DNA from: Parachlamydiaceae bacterium
GTDB lineage: Bacteria; Chlamydiota; Chlamydiia; Chlamydiales; Parachlamydiaceae
DNA length: 6,000 nucleotides
Direction: 5' to 3'
Assembly (NCBI GenBank): GCA_013698165.1
Contig: JACCVN010000219.1
Span: 1 to 6,000, forward strand
The first letter of the stretch is position 1. Every line of letters begins with the position of its first letter. Shown here one piece after another: positions 1 through 4,431 of the stretch. A program made the translations under genes and the position numbers. Under the pieces are notes generated by a model. That model saw nothing but the letters and a program-made list of their open reading frames with translations, made no database searches and had not been told where the DNA came from.

Positions 1-689
1 CTGTCGTATTTGCCATCGATAGAGCAGGGATTTCAGGCCCTGACGGTTCTACGCATCATGGTATTTACGACATTTCTTTCCTCAATGCTATGCCAAATAT
101 GGTCATCTGTCAGCCTCGCGATGGACAACTGCTTAAGGAGCTTCTGGAGTCGTCATTTAGCTGGAAACGTCCTACAGCCATTCGTTACCCGAATCTTACC
201 ACAGACGACCCCAACCTCCCCATACAGTATAGAGAGCTAGGCAAAGGAGAAGTGCTGGTTGAAGGAAAAGACGTTCTTATCATTTCCTTAGGCCATATGA
301 ATGTAATGGCCCGAAAAGTCCATGAAATCCTTGCTGATCAAGGGATTTCTGCCACTCTTTTAGATCCAATTTTTATTAAACCCCTAGATACAGAATTAAT
401 CTGTAAGTTGTTGATGAACCACAATAAGCTTGTGACAATTGAGGAACACTCTCTAGCTTCCGGCATGGGTTCTATAATTAATAATTTCCTCCTCTCTAAT
501 GGCTATAACACCGTGCAAGTACTTAACTTCGGTATCCCAGAAACTTTCATCGAACATGGCAACACTAATCAACTTTTGGATGAAATTGGCTTATCGCCAG
601 CTAAGATCGCTGAACGTATACGCTCCCATTTATTTAACAAAAATATTCACAAGACAGTTGAAGCTAAAACTAAACTTGTAACTAAATAA
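1..689 (+). CDS. dxs: 1-deoxy-D-xylulose-5-phosphate synthase, C-terminal part (5' end outside window)
   Basis: DXS condenses pyruvate and glyceraldehyde 3-phosphate, using thiamine diphosphate, to give 1-deoxyxylulose 5-phosphate. This is the first step of the MEP isoprenoid pathway and also feeds thiamine and pyridoxal synthesis; the enzyme is cytosolic. The first full codon is at position 3 and 228 residues are visible, about the last third of a ~630-residue enzyme. The reading frame is open to the left edge, so the internal ATG at 90 is not the start. Visible family motifs are FAIDRAGISGPDGSTHHG (3-90 region) and PNMVICQPRD from the pyrimidine-binding domain, and RYPN at the domain junction. 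They are followed by the transketolase C-terminal domain, with GKGEVLVEG, FIKPLDTE, VTIEEHSLASGMGS and GIPETFIEHG. The order and spacing match DXS rather than transketolase or pyruvate dehydrogenase E1. The stop codon overlaps the nadK start, suggesting co-transcription. Confidence 0.95.
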   Translation, partial: VVFAIDRAGISGPDGSTHHGIYDISFLNAMPNMVICQPRDGQLLKELLESSFSWKRPTAIRYPNLTTDDPNLPIQYRELGKGEVLVEGKDVLIISLGHMNVMARKVHEILADQGISATLLDPIFIKPLDTELICKLLMNHNKLVTIEEHSLASGMGSIINNFLLSNGYNTVQVLNFGIPETFIEHGNTNQLLDEIGLSPAKIAERIRSHLFNKNIHKTVEAKTKLVTK

Positions 690-1549
690 TGAAGATCGCA
701 CTCTTTCCAAATACTTCAAAACCGCTTGCAAAAACAATTGCCAAAAAGGTTTCTAAATTTCTTGCTGCACATGGAGCATCTGTATTTGCTGAAGATGCTA
801 TTGCATCAAAAATTTATGCCCACCCCCTTTCAGAAACTGACCCTAGCTCGATCGACTTCATCATCTCCTTAGGTGGTGATGGCACAATCCTCAGAGTATT
901 TCACGCTCACCATGGAATCTCAGCTCCCATTATGCCAATTAATCTTGGCGGCCTTGGATTCATGGCGGATATCACGACCAAAGAAATTGAATCCTCTCTT
1001 GAAAACCTATTCAATGGTCGATACCATATTCAAAACCGCATCATGATGGAAGGGTCCTTGGGTTCAGGCACAAAGCTTTTAGCTGTCAATGAATTCGTTT
1101 TTCATCGTGGCCATGTTCCAAGCTTAATCGAATTAGTCGTCACTATTGACGGCGTCTATATCAACACTTTCTCTGCAGATGGAATTATCATATCTACACC
1201 TACAGGCTCTACAGCTTATTCTTTAGCTGCCGGAGGCCCAATATTGACACCAGAGCTAGAAGCCCTTGTCTTGACTCCCATTTGCCCGCATACCCTATCA
1301 AATCGGCCCATTGTACTTATGCCAAAAGACCGCATTGAGGTCACATACATCAGCTCTTACGGCGATATTGAGCTCATCAATGACGGTTACTCCCACTCTA
1401 ACATGTCTAAGGGTGAAACATTCACTCTCAGACGCTCTAACGAGTTTTTTAAACTTGTTGTCCATCCCCCCCATAATTATTATCAAACACTCAGAAATAA
1501 ACTTGGGTGGGCCGGTAATCTTAAAACTCCGAATATTCATCAATTTTGA
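689..1549 (+). CDS. nadK: NAD kinase
   Basis: This enzyme (also called PpnK) phosphorylates NAD to NADP with ATP or polyphosphate in the cytosol and is the only bacterial route to NADP. At 286 residues it has the usual length. Diagnostic motifs are GGDGT at residues 62-66 with the catalytic Asp64, NLGGLGFMAD at about 85-94, and the NE pair at 134-135 within LAVNEFVFHRG. The glycine-rich NAD-binding stretch follows at about 161-185 (SADGIIISTPTGSTAYSLAAGG), split here as SADGIIIST then PTGSTAYSLAAGG. The C-terminal LRNKLGWAGN is also typical. The ATG shares its A with the last base of the dxs TAA (TAATG), and no good Shine-Dalgarno precedes it. Translation is therefore probably coupled to dxs. 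All expected motifs are intact, with no sign of damage. NADP made here would supply reductant for, among others, the MEP pathway reductase, but the pairing with dxs may simply be positional. Confidence 0.96.
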   Translation: MKIALFPNTSKPLAKTIAKKVSKFLAAHGASVFAEDAIASKIYAHPLSETDPSSIDFIISLGGDGTILRVFHAHHGISAPIMPINLGGLGFMADITTKEIESSLENLFNGRYHIQNRIMMEGSLGSGTKLLAVNEFVFHRGHVPSLIELVVTIDGVYINTFSADGIIISTPTGSTAYSLAAGGPILTPELEALVLTPICPHTLSNRPIVLMPKDRIEVTYISSYGDIELINDGYSHSNMSKGETFTLRRSNEFFKLVVHPPHNYYQTLRNKLGWAGNLKTPNIHQF

Positions 1550-1613
1550 CTGATCCTAAAATTGCAAAGCCCTAAAGTCAAAAAAAATTCTTTTTTCACA
1601 AAAAATTGATTAT

Positions 1614-1634
1614 TAGAATCTTGCGTCGATTCTA
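1614..1634. repeat. 7-bp perfect inverted repeat after nadK
   Basis: TAGAATC at 1614-1620 and GATTCTA at 1628-1634 are exact reverse complements around a 7-base spacer. It follows A/T-rich tracts downstream of nadK. It could be a protein-binding operator for the next operon or a weak stem. The absence of a T-run directly after it argues against a standard intrinsic terminator. Confidence 0.4.
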
Positions 1635-1802
1635 CCAACCAAAAATTTGTCAAACTAAAAATTATACTGGAGAATTTATTTCAAGATGCGTATCTAGAAA
1701 GGTAAAACAAATTTTGTTGCTCAGTTCTTTTGGCGAGAATTAACGATAAGAAGGAACGAGTTTAACGAAATGTAAAGAATGAGTTGAATTTCCTTAAAAC
1801 TT

Positions 1803-1821
1803 TAACACAATAGGAGTGTTA
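1803..1821 (+). promoter_or_regulatory. Ribosome-binding site displayed in a small hairpin
   Basis: The AGGAG Shine-Dalgarno at 1812-1816 lies 7 bases before the ATG at 1824, which fixes the start of the first lipoprotein gene. TAACAC (1803-1808) pairs perfectly with GTGTTA (1816-1821), so most of the AGGAG sits in the 7-base loop of a 6-bp hairpin. The stem is AT-rich and weak. It might present the site or modulate ribosome access. Confidence 0.55.
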
Positions 1822-1823
1822 TC

Positions 1824-2072
1824 ATGAAAAAATTTAAAACTGCATCTTCGATGATGGCATTGTTGGCAACAGCATTTGCATTATCAAGCTGCTGCGGCGA
1901 CAAAAATACATGCTGTGAGCCTTCATGCCCTCCAGTATGCCGTCCTAAGCCAGTATGCTGCCCTCCTCCTCCACCACGTTGCTGCCCACCACCACAAGTG
2001 TGCTGCCCTCCTCCACAAATGTGCTGTCCTCCACCACGTGGCTGCCCACCACCAGAACAATGCTGCTACTAA
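1824..2072 (+). CDS. omcA: Small cysteine-rich outer-membrane lipoprotein, OmcA-like, with Cys-Pro repeats
   Basis: This 82-residue protein has a lipoprotein signal peptide: basic MKKFK, a hydrophobic core, then lipobox LSSC with the lipid-accepting Cys at residue 23. The mature 60 residues contain 17 Cys and 22 Pro by hand count. After the lipobox, the LSSCC...CCEPSC pattern resembles the start of mature chlamydial OmcA (LSSCC...CCFEDPC). From residue 45 the protein becomes a run of CCPPPxx heptads, which I do not know from Chlamydia OmcA. In Chlamydia, OmcA is a lipid-anchored partner of OmcB in the disulfide-linked envelope of elementary bodies, and the position upstream of omcB supports the same role here. 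A good Shine-Dalgarno supports the start. The assignment rests on signal peptide, Cys content and gene order, because the repeat part carries little alignment information. The neighbouring 71-aa gene is a rival for the true omcA orthologue. Confidence 0.8.
   Translation: MKKFKTASSMMALLATAFALSSCCGDKNTCCEPSCPPVCRPKPVCCPPPPPRCCPPPQVCCPPPQMCCPPPRGCPPPEQCCY
1956..2066 (+). repeat. In-frame CCPPPxx heptad repeats (about 21-bp period)
   Basis: Residues 45-81 of the first lipoprotein read as CCPPPPPR, CCPPPQV, CCPPPQM, CCPPPRG, CPPPEQ, CC. This is a roughly 7-residue period, coded by TGCTGCCC[AT]CC[AT]CCA-type units. Synonymous variation between units shows that the array is not a very recent duplication. 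Proline runs favour an extended polyproline-II shape, with paired Cys displayed at regular intervals for disulfide bonding (inference). Confidence 0.85.
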
Positions 2073-2080
2073 GAGCATTT

Positions 2081-2107
2081 GGATGGTACTAGTTAATAGT
2101 GCGATCC
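2081..2107 (+). other. Stem-loop 1 in the leader between the two small lipoprotein genes
   Basis: GGAT (2081-2084) pairs with ATCC (2104-2107), and GTACTA (2086-2091) pairs with TAGTGC (2097-2102) including one G-U pair. There is one G-G mismatch, and the loop is GTTAA. It begins 8 bases after the stop of the upstream gene. No T-run follows, so it is not a classical terminator; it could stabilise the 3' end of the upstream message. Confidence 0.45.
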
Positions 2108-2109
2108 TA

Positions 2110-2135
2110 ACGGGGCTCTGCGAAAGCATCCCCGT
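2110..2135 (+). other. Stem-loop 2 (GC-rich) in the leader
   Basis: ACGGGG (2110-2115) and CCCCGT (2130-2135) form a perfect 6-bp stem. Inside it TGC (2119-2121) pairs with GCA (2126-2128) around a GAAA tetraloop of the stable GNRA type. No T-tract follows. Its left side (GGGCTCT at 2113-2119) is also complementary to AGAGCCC at 2210-2216, just before the next start codon. Confidence 0.5.
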
Positions 2136-2163
2136 CCATACTAAAGTAATACTCACTCAACAG

Positions 2164-2205
2164 CCCCTAAATCTACAACTAGGGGAAAAAGAGAATGTAA
2201 TCCCC
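2164..2205 (+). other. Stem-loop 3 and a competing alternative pairing
   Basis: CCCCTA (2164-2169) pairs perfectly with TAGGGG (2180-2185). The same G-run can instead pair as GGGGA (2182-2186) with TCCCC (2201-2205). The two structures exclude each other. Between them is a start-stop pair, ATGTAA, at 2195-2200, preceded by AGGGGA at 2181-2186, a fair Shine-Dalgarno. This region ends 14 bases before the ATG of the next gene. Confidence 0.45.
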
Positions 2206-2219
2206 GAAAAGAGCCCTTC

Positions 2220-2435
2220 ATGAATATTAAGTTCATTATCCCCCTTATGGCATTAGCGGCCTCCCTAACATCTTGTTGCAGCTGCCTGCCCAATCCCTAT
2301 ACTTATTCCTGCCAAGGCTGTCCGTCGGATAGCGATCCCTACTGTGAATGCAATGATATTCCTAGACGAATCTGCCCATGCAAACCCATTGCAGAACCAA
2401 GGGTTAATGCCGGGGGATATCATCCAAATTACTAA
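2220..2435 (+). CDS. Second small cysteine-rich lipoprotein
   Basis: This 71-residue protein begins with a short signal peptide (MNIKF, then a hydrophobic core) and a good lipobox, LTSC, with the lipid-accepting Cys at residue 19. The mature 53 residues hold 9 Cys: 19, 20, 22, 31, 34, 42, 44, 52 and 54. They appear in CC-x-C, C-x2-C and paired C-x-C patterns, followed by a Cys-free tail rich in Pro, Gly, Asn and Tyr. It lacks the CPPP repeats of the upstream gene. Size, lipobox and Cys density are those of an OmcA-type protein, so this may be the true OmcA orthologue or a second family member. The likely role, by context, is a lipid-anchored partner in the disulfide-linked OmcB layer (inference). 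No strong Shine-Dalgarno precedes the ATG, only GAAAAGAG at 2206-2213. That makes control by the structured leader or by upstream translation plausible. Confidence 0.8.
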   Translation: MNIKFIIPLMALAASLTSCCSCLPNPYTYSCQGCPSDSDPYCECNDIPRRICPCKPIAEPRVNAGGYHPNY

Positions 2436-2463
2436 AGCTATTCGATACTGTCTTTTTTTGCGC

Positions 2464-2481
2464 CTTAAGTCTCTTAAGTCT
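2464..2481. repeat. Tandem 9-bp direct repeat upstream of omcB
   Basis: CTTAAGTCT occurs twice head-to-tail at 2464-2472 and 2473-2481, directly before the AT-rich palindrome at 2483-2497. Each unit contains the hexamer palindrome CTTAAG. Two identical adjacent sites one helical turn apart (9 bp) are typical of protein-binding sites, though chance duplication is possible in so short a stretch. Confidence 0.5.
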
Positions 2482-2482
2482 C

Positions 2483-2497
2483 ATAAAATGATTTTAT
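2483..2497. promoter_or_regulatory. 15-bp palindrome upstream of omcB, possible operator or -10 region
   Basis: ATAAAAT-G-ATTTTAT is a perfect 7-bp inverted repeat around one central base, 45 bp before the omcB ATG. TAAAAT at 2484-2489 resembles a -10 hexamer (five of six). No well-spaced -35 is evident: TTGCGC at 2458-2463 is 20 bp away. Pure A/T pairing makes a terminator unlikely. A dimeric DNA-binding protein site overlapping a separate omcB promoter is the simplest reading. Confidence 0.35.
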
Positions 2498-2528
2498 CGA
2501 TTTCAAAAAGTTAACAAGACAACAACAC

Positions 2529-2534
2529 AAGGAG
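2529..2534 (+). promoter_or_regulatory. Strong Shine-Dalgarno of omcB
   Basis: AAGGAG lies 7 bases before the ATG at 2542 and settles the start. It contrasts with the poor site of the preceding small gene, and would suit very high expression of the structural protein. Confidence 0.85.
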
Positions 2535-2541
2535 TTAATTA

Positions 2542-4338
2542 ATGAAAAAACAACTGGGACTAATGACCTCTTTAGTTTTTTTAGCGCTTTCAGCCTTTCT
2601 TTGGACTGGTTGCGCTGATAAATGCTGCGATGACAATAACAACAATCAATGCGTAGTGCAATCAGCAACTCAGAGTGACAGTACAGATCAATCCGAGCCT
2701 GCATGCCCACCTGAATGCAAACCATTTACCCCACCTCCGTGCCCACCAGTATGTGCACCACAGTGTCCTCCACCACGCGCATGTCCTCCACCTCCACCAT
2801 GCCCTCCACCATGCCCTCCACCACCTGCTTTCAAGCCAATGTGCGCGCCACCATGCCCACCTCCTAGCAGACCGGTGTGTGCACCACCATGCCCACCTCC
2901 TAGCAGACCGATGTGTGCACCTCCATGCCCCCCACCATGCAGAGAACCTCTTTGCAAGCCGCAAGTGCGCTGCAAATACCCTTCAAGCAATGAACTTGCA
3001 TGCCGCGATGGTATCATTGTAACTGCAAGAAATCCGCAAATGTGCATGCTTGGAGATCAATATCCAATCGATTTCGATGTCAAAGCCTGTGATGATGTTT
3101 GTGATGTTGAAGTGACAGCTCGACTACCAGAAGGTGTTACTTTTGTACGCAGCCAGCCTGAAGCGAGAGTAGAAGGACGAAAGCTAACATGGAACATCGG
3201 CCATATGTCAAAAGGCGAATGCCGTCCAGCAAAAGTATGGGTAAAATGTGACTGTGAAGGCGATCTTTGCGCTTGTTTCTGTGCAAAAGCTACACCAGTA
3301 AGATTCTGCTCATTGCTTTGCGCTCACCCCATCTTGACTTGCGAAATGTGCGGTCCTGATGAAGTATGCCCTGGCGATCAAGTTCAAATTACTGTGTCTG
3401 TGACCAACCGCGGCAGCTGTGCTGCTGAAGAAGTTGTGCTCACAAACAACGTACCAGATGGCTTTGAGCATAATAGCTGCCTAAGATCATTGACTTTCAA
3501 ACTTGGATCTATCGATCCTTGCCAAACAAAGAAAGTCAACCTTTGCTTTACGGCTGTTAAGCGCGGTAAAATTTGTGACACTTCAGTCATCACTGCTTGC
3601 AATGCTGATTCAACTTCATGCCAATGTTGTGTAAACGTATGCAAAGAATGCATAGAAATTTGCAAAGTTGGACCAAAAGAGCAAATGATCGGCAAAAATG
3701 CTGATTACCAAATTACAGTTGTTAACCCAGGTGATAAGCCATTAACAGATGTGATCGTCACAGATGCTGCTCCAAGCTCAACTTCAATCGTTTCTGCAAA
3801 TGGCTCAACGATCAATGGTAACCAAGCTGTCTGGAGAATGAGAGAAATCAAACCTGGTGAAAAGGTAACTCTCCCAATCACATTGACAACTTGCACACCT
3901 GGTTGCTTTACAAACAGAGTTAGTGTAACAAACTGTCAAGGATGCTGTGCTAACGCAGAATTCACAACACGATGGAAAGGCCGTCCAGCTCTTAACGTAT
4001 GCATCTGCGATCTAGAAGATCCAATTTGCATCGGCGAGCCAACAAGCTATTGCATCACTGTTGTGAACCAAGGTTCTGAGTCAGATAACAATGTTAGAGT
4101 TGTTGTTAACTTCCCTAGAGAAATTGTTCCTGTATCTGCTACTGGCGATACTCCAGGACAAGTTTCAGGTCAGTCAGTGACTTACGAGCCATACAACAAC
4201 CTAGGGCCGAGACAAACTCTCCGCTACCGTGTTGATGCCCGTGCAAAAGAATCTGGCGATGCTCGTATCAAAGTCGAGGTCACTTCAGATTCTATCAAGA
4301 CTCCTATCGTACAGCAAGAAAGTACAATAGTGAACTAA
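2542..4338 (+). CDS. omcB: Large cysteine-rich outer-membrane complex protein OmcB
   Basis: OmcB is the main cysteine-rich structural protein of the chlamydial elementary body, cross-linked by disulfides in the outer-membrane complex. The protein has 598 residues (about 550 in Chlamydia) with about 57 Cys by hand count. Order: signal peptide 1-23 ending FLWTGC, a lipobox-like site with Cys24; a polar linker 30-53; a Cys-Pro block 54-144; then the conserved OmcB body. The body carries repeated immunoglobulin-like DUF11 units at about 155-260, 265-355, 372-465 and 482-575. They contain typical phrases such as VSVTNRGSCAAEEVVLTNNVPDGF, split here as VSVTNRGSC and VVLTNNVPDGF, with ITVVNPGDKPLTDVIV and AEFTTRWKG. 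These align with NVVNQGTATARNVVV, ISVSNPGDLVLRDVVV and AEATTYWKG of Chlamydia OmcB. The Lys-rich heparin-binding N-terminus of Chlamydia OmcB is missing, and the Cys-Pro block takes its place. It is preceded by two small Cys-rich lipoprotein genes and followed by a strong terminator. Confidence 0.96.
   Translation: MKKQLGLMTSLVFLALSAFLWTGCADKCCDDNNNNQCVVQSATQSDSTDQSEPACPPECKPFTPPPCPPVCAPQCPPPRACPPPPPCPPPCPPPPAFKPMCAPPCPPPSRPVCAPPCPPPSRPMCAPPCPPPCREPLCKPQVRCKYPSSNELACRDGIIVTARNPQMCMLGDQYPIDFDVKACDDVCDVEVTARLPEGVTFVRSQPEARVEGRKLTWNIGHMSKGECRPAKVWVKCDCEGDLCACFCAKATPVRFCSLLCAHPILTCEMCGPDEVCPGDQVQITVSVTNRGSCAAEEVVLTNNVPDGFEHNSCLRSLTFKLGSIDPCQTKKVNLCFTAVKRGKICDTSVITACNADSTSCQCCVNVCKECIEICKVGPKEQMIGKNADYQITVVNPGDKPLTDVIVTDAAPSSTSIVSANGSTINGNQAVWRMREIKPGEKVTLPITLTTCTPGCFTNRVSVTNCQGCCANAEFTTRWKGRPALNVCICDLEDPICIGEPTSYCITVVNQGSESDNNVRVVVNFPREIVPVSATGDTPGQVSGQSVTYEPYNNLGPRQTLRYRVDARAKESGDARIKVEVTSDSIKTPIVQQESTIVN
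2704..2973 (+). repeat. Cys-Pro-rich low-complexity segment in OmcB, with 36-bp tandem repeats
   Basis: Residues 55-144 are almost wholly Cys, Pro and a few spacers (CPPxC, CPPPPPC, CPPPC). At 2839-2946 lie three 36-bp units. Units 2839-2874 and 2875-2910 encode MCAPPCPPPSRP and VCAPPCPPPSRP and differ at only three bases. The third, 2911-2946, starts MCAPPCPPP and then diverges. The motif CPPP is the same as in the upstream small lipoprotein. The near-identity of the first two units indicates a recent duplication. Confidence 0.9.
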
Positions 4339-4390
4339 TGCCAAGCGTTGATAAGACCGCCATGTAAACGGTGGCCTTAAAGAAGCAAAG

Positions 4391-4430
4391 CAAAAAGGCC
4401 GAAGAGAGGCAACTCTCTTCGGCCTTTTGC
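4391..4430. terminator. Bidirectional intrinsic terminator between convergent genes
   Basis: AAAAGGCCGAAGAGAG (4393-4408) and CTCTCTTCGGCCTTTT (4413-4428) are exact reverse complements, giving a 16-bp stem closed by a GCAA tetraloop. A-runs and T-runs flank the GC core on both strands, so either transcript ends in a U-run. It lies 55 bases after the omcB stop and 2 bases before the stop of the minus-strand gene, serving both. A smaller potential stem (ACCG with CGGT, 4358-4374 region) lies just upstream. Confidence 0.93.
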
Positions 4431-4431
4431 A

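Larger units (their letters stand above)
1550..1823 (+). promoter_or_regulatory. AT-rich control region upstream of the cysteine-rich envelope genes
   Basis: This 274-bp gap has no ORF of note and no RNA gene that I recognise. It begins with A/T tracts (1579-1606) just after nadK that could end the dxs-nadK transcript, although no GC-rich terminator stem is visible. A possible -10 hexamer TATACT lies at 1663-1668, five of six matches to TATAAT. The TTGTCA at 1647-1652 is only 10 bp away, too close to be its -35, and the correctly spaced position is a poor A-tract. In Chlamydia the omcAB operon is a late sigma-66 operon, and a weak -35 would not be surprising. Another odd palindrome, AACAAA-T-TTTGTT, lies at 1706-1718. 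The location before three co-directional genes makes promoter activity likely, but the exact promoter is unresolved. Confidence 0.4.

Noticed and set aside
90..92. ATG at 90 as the start of a separate 199-residue gene
   Set aside because: Codons 3-89 in the same frame encode a conserved DXS motif, so this ATG is internal to dxs.
1579..1606. A/T stem (A-run pairing with T-run) after nadK as an intrinsic terminator
   Set aside because: The pairing is almost entirely A-U with no GC core, so it would be too weak. It remains only a possible transcript end.
1570..1790. Sigma-28 type promoters (TAAAG-like hexamers at 1573 and 1772)
   Set aside because: No CCGATA-like -10 element lies 11-12 bases downstream of either site.
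1876..2223. A 115-residue plus-strand ORF and an opposite-strand ORF (1923-2156) over the first lipoprotein gene
   Set aside because: These arise from the same repetitive codons and lack signal peptides or ribosome sites. The lipoprotein frame has an AGGAG, a lipobox and a family-like Cys pattern.
1956..2946. CRISPR-like or non-coding tandem repeats in the Cys-Pro regions
   Set aside because: Units are contiguous, without spacers, in frame and coding, with synonymous variation. They are protein repeats.
2662..3047. Long minus-strand and alternate-frame ORFs rich in Trp, Gly, Ala or His opposite the omcB Cys-Pro segment
   Set aside because: They are reading-frame shadows of low-complexity CCA/TGC codons. 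They have no ribosome site or recognisable protein character, and the plus-strand frame is a clear OmcB.
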